A DNA stretch of 64,000 nt. It comes from Klebsiella variicola. Its GTDB lineage: Bacteria > Pseudomonadota > Gammaproteobacteria > Enterobacterales > Enterobacteriaceae. The DNA lies in assembly GCF_000828055.2 (NCBI RefSeq), contig NZ_CP010523.2:2728001-2792000 (forward strand), read 5' to 3'. Positions 43,726-55,207 of this stretch are shown in pieces; the stretch's first letter is position 1, and each line of letters opens with the position of its first letter. Below the pieces are notes generated by a model, which saw only the letters and a program-made list of their open reading frames with translations, was not told the DNA's origin and did not search any database. The position numbers and the translations under genes were made by a program.

Positions 43726-44604
43726 ATGGACCTGACTCAGCTAGAGATGTTTAACGCTGTCGCCACCACCGGCAGCATTACCCAGGCGGCGCAGAAAGTG
43801 CATCGAGTGCCGTCCAACCTCACCACCCGCATCCGCCAGCTGGAAGCAGACCTCGGCGTAGAGCTGTTTATCCGCGAGAACCAGCGCCTGCGCCTCTCGC
43901 CTGCGGGACACAGCTTTTTGCGCTACAGCCAGCAGATCCTCGCCCTGGTGGACGAGGCGCGGATGGTGGTGGCAGGCGATGAACCCCAGGGACTGTTTTC
44001 TCTTGGTTCGCTGGAGAGCACCGCGGCGGTACGGATCCCCACCACCCTGGCCCACTTTAATCAGCGCTACCCGAAAATTCACCTGGCGCTCTCCACCGGC
44101 CCTTCCGGGACGATGATCGACGGCGTGCTGGAGGGCGCCCTGAGCGCCGCGTTCGTTGACGGCCCGCTGGTGCATCCGGGTCTGGAGGGGCTGCCGGTGT
44201 TCCCGGAAGAGATGATGATCGTCGCCCCGTACGGCCACGCGCCCATCGACCGCGCCAGCGAAGTGAACGGGGCCAACGTTTACGCCTTTCGCGCCAACTG
44301 CTCCTACCGCCGGCATTTTGAGAGCTGGTTCCATGCCGACAGAGCAACCCCGGGCAGGATCCACGAGATGGAGTCTTACCATGGGATGCTGGCCTGCGTG
44401 ATCGCCGGCGCGGGCCTGGCGTTGATCCCGCGCAGTATGCTGGAGAGTATGCCCGGTCATCAGCAGGTTTCCGCCTGGCCGCTGGCCGAAGAGTGGCGCT
44501 GGTTAACCACCTGGCTGGTGTGGCGCCGGGGCGCCAAAACCCGCCAGCTGGAGGCGTTTATAGCGCTGCTGAACGAAGATCGGCAAACAGCGGTTTCTCC
44601 ATAA
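43726..44604 (+). CDS. yneJ: LysR-family regulator YneJ (PtrR)
   Basis: A 292-residue LysR regulator almost identical in layout to E. coli YneJ/PtrR, which controls sad in putrescine and glutamate utilisation. [24 protein letters not shown]; effector-domain blocks [15 protein letters not shown] and [16 protein letters not shown]. It is divergent from sad across a 106-base gap. Its 3' end overlaps the convergent GNAT gene by 47 bases, an unusually long tail overlap. Confidence 0.93.
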   Translation: MDLTQLEMFNAVATTGSITQAAQKVHRVPSNLTTRIRQLEADLGVELFIRENQRLRLSPAGHSFLRYSQQILALVDEARMVVAGDEPQGLFSLGSLESTAAVRIPTTLAHFNQRYPKIHLALSTGPSGTMIDGVLEGALSAAFVDGPLVHPGLEGLPVFPEEMMIVAPYGHAPIDRASEVNGANVYAFRANCSYRRHFESWFHADRATPGRIHEMESYHGMLACVIAGAGLALIPRSMLESMPGHQQVSAWPLAEEWRWLTTWLVWRRGAKTRQLEAFIALLNEDRQTAVSP

Positions 44605-45040
44605 ACACGCTGAGCGGATCGGGCTGATACGGCGCAAACGCGCAGCGGGTCTGGTAGCCGTTGCGCGTGTAGAGGGTGATGGCCGCATGCTGATGGATAC
44701 CGGTTTCAAGCCGCAGCGTATGACAGTCGCGCTGGCGCGCTTTCGCTTCCAGCGCCGCCAGCAGCTTTTCTCCCAGCTGCTGTCCGCGGTGCTGCGGATC
44801 GATATAGACCCGCTTCATCTCGCCGAAACCTTCCTCACTGAGGACGATAGCCCCGCAGCCAACGGCCTCGCCCTGCGCGCTGCGGATGACCAGGGCGATC
44901 ACCGTCTGCGGCGGCAGCTGGCTGAGGTCCAGCAAATGGTTGCTCTCTGCCGGATAGAGTGTCTCCTGCCAGGCGTCGAGAGCGGCAATCAGGGCGGTAA
45001 ATTCTGCGTCGGTGGGGGCGATGTCGGTAACGGTATACAT
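44558..45040 (-). CDS. GNAT-family N-acetyltransferase
   Basis: A 160-residue GNAT enzyme with [20 protein letters not shown] (acetyl-CoA loop) and [23 protein letters not shown] (motif B). It resembles the PA4866/YjgM-like group. The start at 45040 follows AAGGAG by eight bases; the frame continues upstream to 45229 but without coding character. The stop lies within the 3' end of yneJ. Confidence 0.87.
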   Translation of the reverse strand: MYTVTDIAPTDAEFTALIAALDAWQETLYPAESNHLLDLSQLPPQTVIALVIRSAQGEAVGCGAIVLSEEGFGEMKRVYIDPQHRGQQLGEKLLAALEAKARQRDCHTLRLETGIHQHAAITLYTRNGYQTRCAFAPYQPDPLSVFMEKPLFADLRSAAL

Positions 45041-45185
45041 AGGTGAACTCCTTTTTTTACGCCACTGTAGCGCGCCCTCGGCCCGTTTCCGCCATAGCAT
45101 TAACTTATATTGCTGCCCACCTCTTGCGCTAACTCGCTGAAACACAGTAATTTTATCCCCTGCCGTTCGTACTTGAGATCTGAAT

Positions 45186-46130
45186 ATGCACACCAAAGCC
45201 CGTAAAGTGATGATTATTGGCGCCGGCAATGTCGGCGCGTCGGCGGCCTACGCCCTCCTCAACCAGAGCATTTGCGAGGAGCTGATCCTCGTCGACCTTA
45301 ACCAACAGCGTGCCGAGGCCCATGCCCAGGATCTCAGCGATGCCGCGGCCTATCTGCCGGGGATGATGACCATCTCCACCCGGGAAGCCAGCGACTGCGC
45401 TGATGTCGATATCGCGGTGATCACCGTTTCCGGCGGCGCGCTGCGCCCCGGTCAGAGTCGGCTGGATGAACTGACCACGACGGCGAAGATTGTGAAGAGC
45501 ATTGTGCCGGCGATGATGGCCAACGGGTTTAACGGCATCTTTCTGGTAGCCACCAACCCCTGCGACATCATCACCTGGCAGGTATGGCAGCTCTCTGGCC
45601 TGCCGCGCAGTCAGGTGCTGGGCACCGGGGTCTGGCTGGATACCACCCGCCTGCGTCGCCTGCTGGCGCAGGAGCTGGATATTGGCGCCCAGAGCATCGA
45701 CGCCTTTATCCTCGGCGAGCATGGCGATACCCAGTTTCCGGTATGGTCACACTCTTCGGTGTATGGCTCGCCGATCGCCGACCTCTATCAGCAACGTACC
45801 GGCCGGCCGCTCGACCGCGAGGCAATGGCCGAAAAAGTACGAAAACTGGGGTTTGAGATCTACGCGGGCAAAGGCTGCACCGAATATGGCGTGGCAGGCA
45901 CCATCGCCGAGATCTGCCGCAATATCTTCACCGGCAGCCACCGCGCGCTGGCGGTCTCCTGCATTCTTGACGGTGAATACGGGGTCAGCGGCGCGGCGGC
46001 TGGGGTGCCGGCGGTGCTGGCCCAGGGTGGCGTGGAGCAGATTATTGAACTGCAGCTGGCCGCCGAGGAGCAGGCGAAGTTCAGTCAGTCGATAGCGGTG
46101 ATCAAGGCCAATATCGCCCGTCTGCCCTGA
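45186..46130 (+). CDS. L-lactate/malate dehydrogenase superfamily enzyme, unusual specificity residue
   Basis: A 314-residue NAD-dependent 2-hydroxyacid dehydrogenase. GAGNVG (12-17) and D37 bind NAD. Catalytic residues are D152, R155 (LDTTR) and H179 (GEHGDTQFP), with R92 of the mobile loop. The loop reads GGALRPGQSR. The position that is Gln in lactate and Arg in malate dehydrogenases is Leu86, so the substrate probably has a hydrophobic or otherwise different side chain. It is convergent with the DeoR gene and next to an acid-sugar cluster. E. coli K-12 has no counterpart here. Confidence 0.8.
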   Translation: MHTKARKVMIIGAGNVGASAAYALLNQSICEELILVDLNQQRAEAHAQDLSDAAAYLPGMMTISTREASDCADVDIAVITVSGGALRPGQSRLDELTTTAKIVKSIVPAMMANGFNGIFLVATNPCDIITWQVWQLSGLPRSQVLGTGVWLDTTRLRRLLAQELDIGAQSIDAFILGEHGDTQFPVWSHSSVYGSPIADLYQQRTGRPLDREAMAEKVRKLGFEIYAGKGCTEYGVAGTIAEICRNIFTGSHRALAVSCILDGEYGVSGAAAGVPAVLAQGGVEQIIELQLAAEEQAKFSQSIAVIKANIARLP

Positions 46131-46144
46131 CGGCAGCCTGCAAG

Positions 46145-46906
46145 TCAGTCAGCAATGATCAGCTGTGGGGAAAGGGTCACCAGCGCCTCGCGGGTCGCCT
46201 CCGGCAGATGGGCGTCGGTGACGATATCGGTCAACGACTCCAGCGGGGCAATATTGAACAGTGACCAGGCGCCGTATTTGGAGCTGTCCGCCAGCAGGAT
46301 GCGCCGCCGGGCATTAGCCATCAGATCACGTTTCAGGGCAGCCTTCTCCTCCGTCGGGGCGGTGATCCCCTTCTCGAGGTCCCAGCCGTTGCAACTGACG
46401 AAGGCAAGGTCCGGCCAGATGGTCTGCAGCAGGCGGCGGCCGTGATCGCCGATGCACGACTGGCTGCTGTCATCGATGCGCCCACCGATAATCGTCACTT
46501 CTATCTGCTTAAATTCCGACAAAAACAGCGCGATATGTAAATCGCTGGTGATCACCCGCAGCGGCAGATGGGTGATCTGCCGCGCCAGCTCAATCATGGT
46601 GGTGCCGGCGTCAAGCACAATCGCGTCGCCGGCCTTCACCAGCGCGGCCGCCGCGCTGGCGATAGCCTGCTTTTCCAGCGGACTGCGCTGGGCTTTCTCC
46701 AGCGTCGTCGGCTGGGAAGGAATAAACCGGTTCAGCGTCACCCCGCCATGTGTACGGCTGATCACCCCTTCCTGATCGAGTTTGATCAGGTCGCGACGAA
46801 TGGTGGCCGGCGAGGCGTTGGTCGCCGCCACCAGCTGGTCGACTGTCACCAGATTATGGCTTTTCAGGAAGTCCATAATCTGCTCTAACCGGTTATATCC
46901 CTTCAT
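46145..46906 (-). CDS. DeoR-family transcriptional regulator
   Basis: A 253-residue repressor. The HTH_DeoR at residues 5-57 includes [26 protein letters not shown]. The sugar-phosphate sensor domain starts near 75 and contains [12 protein letters not shown] and [10 protein letters not shown] start at [11 protein letters not shown] (46906), preceded by AGGAA. It lies one base after the PdxA2 stop, so it forms an operon with pdxA2 and the DUF1537 kinase, and it probably responds to a phosphorylated intermediate of that pathway. Confidence 0.9.
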   Translation of the reverse strand: MKGYNRLEQIMDFLKSHNLVTVDQLVAATNASPATIRRDLIKLDQEGVISRTHGGVTLNRFIPSQPTTLEKAQRSPLEKQAIASAAAALVKAGDAIVLDAGTTMIELARQITHLPLRVITSDLHIALFLSEFKQIEVTIIGGRIDDSSQSCIGDHGRRLLQTIWPDLAFVSCNGWDLEKGITAPTEEKAALKRDLMANARRRILLADSSKYGAWSLFNIAPLESLTDIVTDAHLPEATREALVTLSPQLIIAD

Positions 46907-46907
46907 G

Positions 46908-47894
46908 TTATTCCTGCGCGATGTGCATGGCGAGCTCAATGGAGGTTGCCATGCTCTCAGACTTCGCTTTACCTGTCCAGGCAATATCAAACGCGGTGCC
47001 ATGATCCGCTGAGGTACGGATAAACGGCAGCCCGGCGGTGATATTCACCCCATCATAGAACCCGAGCAGCTTCAGCGGGATATGCCCCTGATCGTGGTAC
47101 ATCGCCACCACCATGTCGTACATACCTTCGTGACACTGCATAAACACCGTGTCCGGTGGACAGGGGCCGGTGACCTCTATCCCCTGCGCCTGCATGGCGG
47201 CGACCGCCGGGGCGACGATGCGGATCTCTTCATCGCCAAACAGGCCGTTCTCCCCGGCGTGCGGGTTAACGCCGGCAACCGCAATGCGCGGACGCTGATA
47301 GCCGACCCGGCGCAAAAACCGATCCGCTACGCCAATCACCGTCTCGATTCGCGGCTGGTTGAGGGTATCGAGGAACTGGCGCAGGGCGATATGAGTAGTG
47401 ATATGGATAACCTTGAGCTTCTCGGTATAGAGCACCATGGCGTAATCGGTGGTCTGCGTCAGGTGGGCCAGCAGTTCGGTATGGCCGGGGAAAGCGTGCC
47501 CGGCGAGATGCAGCGCCTCTTTATTTAGCGGCGCGGTCGCGATGGCCGCGACCGCGCCGTCCAGCGCCAGCGCGGTCGCCCGCCTGATGCAGCGAAACGC
47601 GAGGTCCCCTGCCTGGGCCTGAACTTCGCCAGGGCGCAGCCCCTGCGGGTCGCTGAGCGGTTCATCAATAACGTTGATGGTCGCTGGGGAAAAACTCGCC
47701 TCGGCGGGATGGTCAATGATGCGCAGCTCCGCCCGCGGCGTAATATTCAGCGCCAGGATCCGCCGCAGCGTCTGCGCGCAGCCCACCACCACCACCGGCG
47801 CGCCGCTCAGCGCCCCTTCGGCGAGGGATTTGATAATAATCTCCGGACCAATCCCTGCCGGGTCGCCCATTGTCACTGCAATCATGTTAGACAC
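46908..47894 (-). CDS. pdxA2: PdxA2-type 4-phospho-threonate dehydrogenase
   Basis: A 328-residue PdxA-family NAD-dependent dehydrogenase with [43 protein letters not shown] and [12 protein letters not shown] (metal- and substrate-site blocks). Beside a DUF1537 kinase it should act on D-threonate or D-erythronate 4-phosphate, oxidising and decarboxylating it to dihydroxyacetone phosphate rather than serving vitamin B6 synthesis. The start is GTG 47894, seven bases after GAGGAG. It overlaps the kinase gene by eight bases. Confidence 0.88.
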   Translation of the reverse strand: MSNMIAVTMGDPAGIGPEIIIKSLAEGALSGAPVVVVGCAQTLRRILALNITPRAELRIIDHPAEASFSPATINVIDEPLSDPQGLRPGEVQAQAGDLAFRCIRRATALALDGAVAAIATAPLNKEALHLAGHAFPGHTELLAHLTQTTDYAMVLYTEKLKVIHITTHIALRQFLDTLNQPRIETVIGVADRFLRRVGYQRPRIAVAGVNPHAGENGLFGDEEIRIVAPAVAAMQAQGIEVTGPCPPDTVFMQCHEGMYDMVVAMYHDQGHIPLKLLGFYDGVNITAGLPFIRTSADHGTAFDIAWTGKAKSESMATSIELAMHIAQE

Positions 47895-49122
47895 TCAGTT
47901 TCTCCTCAATAAAATTCACAACATTTAACAGCGTAGTGTCGGTGCCGAATCCCCCTGCTTTGGTCATCACCGGCCGTGACCAGCGACCGCCGAGAAAGTG
48001 CCCGTAAGGCACACACTGCGCCACCCGCCCACGGATCTGAAATCCGGTGGCGCCGAGCGCGTGCGCGACGGCGATGGCTACATCGCCGCCAGAGAGGTAC
48101 AGGGCGCCCGGTGGGCACAGCGCCACCGCCTGCGCCGTGACGTCGGCAAGCCAGGCGCAGATGTGCTCCCCGTAGGCTGCGCGGCTGAGACCGCGTTCGT
48201 TACACTGGGCTTCAATCCCGTGCCGGGCGGCGTTATTCGGGCGGGTGGTCACCACGCAGTGATGACCCTCACGCAGCACCTCGGCGATCCGCGAGGCTTC
48301 CTCCTTCGGCGATCTGCTAAAGGCCTGTTCGACATCTATTTCGATCTTTCTCACTCGGGAATGAGCCTGCAGCGCAGCGACCTGGCGCTGCGCCATCTCG
48401 CTCATCGAACCAACCAGCGCCAGTAGCGGCCCCTGCTCGCTGCGGCGCAGGCGGCGCGCCAGCGCCTCGCAAAGTCCCGCCGAGCCGACCAGCAGGGTCT
48501 CCCGCGCATGGGGCGCAACGGCGTCGATCACCAGGTCCAGATGGCTGTCTTCCCAGGCGTCGACAATCAACACTCGCTTCTCCTCGCCCGCCGTCGCTAA
48601 TGCCTCCGGAAGCCGGGCAGCGTTCAACGTCAGACAGGGAAGACGGCTCTGCATGGCGATAATTTCGCTAATTTCCGCCCGGCTCACGGGCGTTTTCGGA
48701 TCGCTGGCAAATTCGGTCTGATCGAGGGCCACCCCATGCACATAGCAGCGCCCGTCCCGGGTATGCCGCCCGGCCGCCGGATACGCCGGGGCCACCACCG
48801 CCAGCCGGCAGCCGTGCGCCGCCATCATTGCCTCCAGTTCGCCGCCAAGGTTGCCGCGCAGCGTGGAGTCGATCTTCTTTACCTGCCAGTGCGGGACAAA
48901 TCTTGCCGCGCCGCGCAGCAGACCGGTGACCTTGTCCGCGGCGGCGGCGGCGCTCATTGCCCGGCTGTCGCTGTTGAGAATTAACGCCCGGGCGGTTGAT
49001 GGTTGCCCGGCGCTGAAGGCCACTTCCACCGACATGCCCGCCTCAGCGAGGCTGACACCGGCGTCATTGGCTCCCGTAAAGTCATCTGCCAGCACCAGCA
49101 CCTGGTTATTACCATCGTTCAT
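47887..49122 (-). CDS. four-carbon acid sugar kinase (DUF1537)
   Basis: A 411-residue kinase with ADDFTGANDAG at residues 12-22, KKIDSTLRGNLGGEL, and the C-terminal MTKAGGFGTDT (nucleotide site). This family phosphorylates threonate or erythronate type C4 acids; paired with PdxA2 it is most like D-threonate kinase DtnK. It is first gene of kinase-pdxA2-deoR. The exact acid cannot be read from sequence. Divergent from the Fe-ADH operon. Confidence 0.87.
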   Translation of the reverse strand: MNDGNNQVLVLADDFTGANDAGVSLAEAGMSVEVAFSAGQPSTARALILNSDSRAMSAAAAADKVTGLLRGAARFVPHWQVKKIDSTLRGNLGGELEAMMAAHGCRLAVVAPAYPAAGRHTRDGRCYVHGVALDQTEFASDPKTPVSRAEISEIIAMQSRLPCLTLNAARLPEALATAGEEKRVLIVDAWEDSHLDLVIDAVAPHARETLLVGSAGLCEALARRLRRSEQGPLLALVGSMSEMAQRQVAALQAHSRVRKIEIDVEQAFSRSPKEEASRIAEVLREGHHCVVTTRPNNAARHGIEAQCNERGLSRAAYGEHICAWLADVTAQAVALCPPGALYLSGGDVAIAVAHALGATGFQIRGRVAQCVPYGHFLGGRWSRPVMTKAGGFGTDTTLLNVVNFIEEKLSV

Positions 49123-49166
49123 TGTTCTGCCTTGTGGTCGATGAAAATCTGAAACTGATTATATTC

Positions 49167-49276
49167 AATCATATTTGATTAAATGTGAGCAAGCTCAAGT
49201 TATTAAACTGCCGTATAAATTATAACTTTCCCCCACCAGAAGAGTGACACGATTCATGAATGATTGAATTCAATCA
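49167..49276. promoter_or_regulatory. paired dyads between the two acid-sugar operons
   Basis: The divergent gap holds AATCA-tatt-TGATT (49167-49180) near the kinase and the perfect 16-base palindrome TGATTGAATTCAATCA (49261-49276) near the Fe-ADH. Both share the TGATT/AATCA half-site. I infer DeoR operators, one per operon, that could loop. Confidence 0.6.
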
Positions 49277-49297
49277 ATTACTACCAAGGAGAAACGC

Positions 49298-50446
49298 GTG
49301 GCGACGATACACAGCACAATCATCAGCGGGGCGGGCGCCTCAACGGCCCTGCTGCCGCTGTTGTCAGGTAAAACCCGCATCCTGCTGGTGACCGACCAGA
49401 ACGTTGGCGCGCTGGAAGCGACCCGGGCGATCCATCGCCTGCTGGCGGCCGAAGGGCGTCAGGTTGAGGTCATTGACACAGTACCGGCAGAGCCCAGCCA
49501 TCACGATGTGGCGCAGATTGTCAGCCAACTGGGCGCCAGTCAGCCCCAGATGATCGTGGGCATCGGCGGGGGGAGCGTACTGGATGTGGCGAAACTGCTC
49601 TCGGTGCTCCTGCATACTGAGGCGCCCTCTCTGACGGCCATGCTGGCAGGCGAGTTGCCGCAACGACGGATTAGCTCATTGTTGATCCCGGCCACCGCCG
49701 GCACCGGCTCCGAAGCGACGCCGAACGCCATTCTGGCGATCCCCGAGCAGCAGACCAAAGTGGGGATCATCTCCCCGGTGCTGCTGCCGGACTATGTCGC
49801 CCTGCTGCCGGAGCTGACCACCAGCATGCCGGCCAGCATCGCGGCGTCGACCGGCATCGATGCCCTGTGTCATCTGCTGGAGTGCTTTACCTCCACCGTC
49901 GCCAATCCGGTGAGCGACAACGCGGCGTTAATCGGTTTACACAAGCTGGTGCGGCATATCGAACGCTCGGTGGATCAGCCGCAGGATCTGACGGCGAAGC
50001 TGGAGATGCTCTGGGCCTCGTGGTACGGCGGCGCGGCGATCAACCATGCCGGCACCCATCTGGTGCATGCGCTCTCCTATCCGCTTGGCGGTACCTGGCA
50101 CCTGCCGCACGGGGTGGCTAACGCCATTCTGCTGGCGCCCTGCATGCGGGTGGTCCGCCCCTACGCGGTGGCAAAATTCGCTCAGGTCTGGGATCTGATC
50201 CCCGACGCAGATCGCACGCTCAGTGAGGAAGAGAAATCCCATGCGCTGGTCGCGTGGCTGGCGGCGCTGGTGAAACGACTGCCCCTGCCGGACAACCTGG
50301 CCGCGCTCGGCGTGCCCAGGGAGAGCATCCCTGCTCTCAGCACAGCGGCGCAAAACGTCAAGCGCCTGATGAACAACGCCCCCTGCAGCGTCAGCCGCGA
50401 AGAGATTGTGGCTATCTATCAAACGCTGTTTCCAGAACATGCCTAA
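49298..50446 (+). CDS. iron-containing alcohol dehydrogenase
   Basis: A 382-residue group III Fe-dependent ADH. Nucleotide site GIGGGSVLD (88-96). Metal ligands D188, H192 (GIDALCH), H257 and H271 have family spacing. GTG start with AAGGAG upstream. As first gene of the six-gene operon to 55144 it probably oxidises or reduces a hydroxyacid or aldehyde intermediate of the acid-sugar pathway. The substrate is unknown. Confidence 0.88.
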   Translation: MATIHSTIISGAGASTALLPLLSGKTRILLVTDQNVGALEATRAIHRLLAAEGRQVEVIDTVPAEPSHHDVAQIVSQLGASQPQMIVGIGGGSVLDVAKLLSVLLHTEAPSLTAMLAGELPQRRISSLLIPATAGTGSEATPNAILAIPEQQTKVGIISPVLLPDYVALLPELTTSMPASIAASTGIDALCHLLECFTSTVANPVSDNAALIGLHKLVRHIERSVDQPQDLTAKLEMLWASWYGGAAINHAGTHLVHALSYPLGGTWHLPHGVANAILLAPCMRVVRPYAVAKFAQVWDLIPDADRTLSEEEKSHALVAWLAALVKRLPLPDNLAALGVPRESIPALSTAAQNVKRLMNNAPCSVSREEIVAIYQTLFPEHA

Positions 50447-50459
50447 CAGGAGAAAGAAA

Positions 50460-51344
50460 ATGAGGAGAGCCATTAGCGGCGTACTCACCGCCATCGTCAC
50501 CCCTTTTACCGCCGAGGGAGCCCTTAACCTGCCAGCGCTACGCCAGCAGGTGCAGCGCCAGCTCGCCGCAGGCAACGGGATTTTCTGCGGCGGCACCAAT
50601 GGCGAGTTTTTTGTCCTCAATGAGGAGGAGAAGATCGCCGTCGCCAGAACCTGCGTGGAAGAAGCCGCCGGACGCGCGCCGGTGGTAGCGCATATCGGGG
50701 AGATTTCCACCCGTGAGACTCGCCGGCTGGGCCAGCAGATCGCCCGCCTCGGGGTTGACGCGGTATCGGCCATTACCCCGTGGTTCGTACCCTTGAAGCA
50801 GGAAGAGCTGATTAACCACTATACGGCGATCGCCGACGCGCTGAGCGTCCCGCTTTTTCTTTATAACATTCCCGCCCGCACCGGGAACACCATTGCTCCG
50901 GAGACGGCACGCCAGCTGGCCCGACACGAGAATATCGTCGGCATTAAGGACAGCGCCGGCAGCTACGATAGCCTGAAAGGCTTTCTTGACGCGGTACGCG
51001 ACATTGACGGTTTCGACGTTCTGAACGGGCCGGACTCCCTTATCCATCAGGGGTATGTCGACGGCTGTTCGGCCTGCATCTCAGGGCTTGCCAACGTCGC
51101 CCCCGCTGAAATCAACGCGATCTGGTCGCTGTTTCACGCCGGAGATATCGCCGGATCGCGCCAGGCGCAGGAGCGCGTGACGGGCCTGCGCACCGATCTG
51201 TATAAGGTGGCGTTCTCACCCGCGGCAGTGAAAAAAGCCCTGCAACTGATGGGTCATGAGGTGGGCGACAGCCGCTACGCGGTGCAGTTCAGTGACCAAC
51301 AGCTGCAGCAGATACGCGACATCATCGCTCGTTATTTAGCGTAA
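50460..51344 (+). CDS. DapA-superfamily aldolase/dehydratase
   Basis: A 294-residue TIM-barrel class I lyase. Schiff-base lysine K163 (VGIKDSAG), Y135 (LYNIPARTG) and the GGTNGE loop (44-49) in place of the GTTGE of dihydrodipicolinate synthase. It should make or cleave a 2-keto acid with pyruvate release. In this operon it is more likely a keto-deoxy-sugar-acid aldolase or sialate-lyase-like enzyme than lysine biosynthetic. The ATG at 50460 follows AGGAG. Confidence 0.87.
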   Translation: MRRAISGVLTAIVTPFTAEGALNLPALRQQVQRQLAAGNGIFCGGTNGEFFVLNEEEKIAVARTCVEEAAGRAPVVAHIGEISTRETRRLGQQIARLGVDAVSAITPWFVPLKQEELINHYTAIADALSVPLFLYNIPARTGNTIAPETARQLARHENIVGIKDSAGSYDSLKGFLDAVRDIDGFDVLNGPDSLIHQGYVDGCSACISGLANVAPAEINAIWSLFHAGDIAGSRQAQERVTGLRTDLYKVAFSPAAVKKALQLMGHEVGDSRYAVQFSDQQLQQIRDIIARYLA

Positions 51345-51420
51345 TACTTGCTGCGCTTTTTTAATAAAACAGACCGGGTACCGCCGTGCCCAGGATTCGT
51401 ACGCCCAGAGAGAGGCTAAG

Positions 51421-52830
51421 ATGAATCATTTTACCGCTGAAGATACCTTTATTATTGTCGGCATTGTTATTGCCTATATTCTGTTTACCACCTGGCTGAC
51501 ATTCCGTATTCGTAGTAAAAATTCCGGGGATTTTATGGAAGGCTCGCGCGCCATGCCGGCCTTTATTGTCGGTATATTACTGATGTCAGAATATATTGGC
51601 GCCAAATCGACCATCGGTACTGCCCAGGCCGCCTTTGAGAGCGGAATTGCCGCCTCGTGGTCCGTGCTGGGGGCAGCCATCGGCTTTCCGCTGTTCGGTT
51701 TAATCCTGGTGAAACGCATCTATAACACCGGAAAAATTACCATTTCCGGCGCCATCGCTGAAAAATATGGCAACAGTACCAAAAATATTATCTCCCTGAT
51801 TATGATTTATGCGCTGCTGCTGGTTAACGTGGGCAACTACGTCAGCGGTGCCGCAGCCATCTCCACCGTATTAAAAGTGAATTTACCGGTAGCCGCCTTT
51901 ATTACCGCCATTGTGAGTACCTTTTATTTCGCGTTCGGCGGCATGAAGGGCGTCGCGTGGGTCACCATGTTACACAGCGCGTTGAAATACGCCGGTCTGC
52001 TGATCATTCTGGGTTTTGCCCTGTCCAAAACCGGCGGCTTCTCGCCGATGATGGAGAAGATGCCGGATTATTACTGGACATGGGATGGCAACATTGGTGC
52101 TGGCACGATCTTCGCCTGGCTCATCGGCACTATCGGCTCCATTTTTTGCACCCAGTTTGTCATTCAGGCCATTAGCTCAACCAAAGACGTTCGGTCAGCG
52201 AAACGCTCCACCTGGATCGCCTTCTTTTTCTGCCTGCCTATCGCCTTTGCCATCGCCATTATCGGCGTCGCGGCGAAATACCTGCATCCCGAGATCAACA
52301 GCCTGTATGCCCTCCCGGTCTTTCTGCAGGACATGAACCCGTGGCTGGCAGGTCTGGTGACAACGTCACTTGTGGCATCGATTTTCGTCAGCGTAAGTAC
52401 CGTAGCCCTGGCCATTGCCTCGCTGGTGGTGAAGGATTTTTACGTACCATGGCGCAACCCAACGCCGGACCAGGAGTTCAGAGCCACACGCTGGGCGTCG
52501 CTCATTATCGGCTTCCTGCCGCTGATCTTTGTGCTGCTGGTACCGGAGGTGCTGAAACTCTCCTTCTTTACCCGCGCCATTCGCCTCTCCATTACCGTGG
52601 TGGCGGTCATCGCCTTCTATGCCCCCTTCTTCAGAAGCACTCGGGGCGCGAATGCCGGCCTGATCGGCGCCTGTGTGGTGACGTCCGTCTGGTATTTACT
52701 CGGCGACCCGTTCGGCATCAATAACATGTATGTCGCCCTGGCAACCCCGGCCATCATCATGGTGATTGACCGCCTGATCCCAAATAAATCACAACCATCC
52801 CCCGCCCCAGTTGAGCAACGTGGAGTATAA
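51421..52830 (+). CDS. sodium:solute symporter (SSS family)
   Basis: A 469-residue transporter with 12-13 hydrophobic helices, first at about residues 9-29. The family segments are GSRAMPAFIVGILLMSEYIGAKSTIGTAQAA (in parts) and YALLLVNVGNYVSGAAAIST. It presumably imports the operon's substrate with Na+. Codon use and AT content near its start are more AT-rich than its neighbours, perhaps to keep the 5' mRNA open. It lies four bases upstream of the Asp-box hydrolase. Confidence 0.88.
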   Translation: MNHFTAEDTFIIVGIVIAYILFTTWLTFRIRSKNSGDFMEGSRAMPAFIVGILLMSEYIGAKSTIGTAQAAFESGIAASWSVLGAAIGFPLFGLILVKRIYNTGKITISGAIAEKYGNSTKNIISLIMIYALLLVNVGNYVSGAAAISTVLKVNLPVAAFITAIVSTFYFAFGGMKGVAWVTMLHSALKYAGLLIILGFALSKTGGFSPMMEKMPDYYWTWDGNIGAGTIFAWLIGTIGSIFCTQFVIQAISSTKDVRSAKRSTWIAFFFCLPIAFAIAIIGVAAKYLHPEINSLYALPVFLQDMNPWLAGLVTTSLVASIFVSVSTVALAIASLVVKDFYVPWRNPTPDQEFRATRWASLIIGFLPLIFVLLVPEVLKLSFFTRAIRLSITVVAVIAFYAPFFRSTRGANAGLIGACVVTSVWYLLGDPFGINNMYVALATPAIIMVIDRLIPNKSQPSPAPVEQRGV

Positions 52831-52833
52831 AAC

Positions 52834-55144
<2,311 letters not shown>

Positions 55145-55151
55145 TGCTATG

Positions 55152-55193
55152 TCGCCCCGGGGAGCGGAAGTAGATTACCGCTCCCCGGGGCGA
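55152..55193. terminator. long perfect hairpin between convergent SDR and PhzF genes
   Basis: A 16-bp stem (TCGCCCCGGGGAGCGG, 55152-55167, with its exact complement at 55178-55193) with a 10-base loop. It lies in the 63-base gap between the convergent genes. No T run follows on either strand, so it is either an unusual bidirectional terminator or a transcript-end stabiliser. Confidence 0.6.
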
Positions 55194-55207
55194 TGCGGTG
55201 GCGATGA

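Noticed and set aside
45153-45722. Minus-strand frame opposite the dehydrogenase
   Set aside because: A shadow of the plus-strand gene, which has intact catalytic residues.
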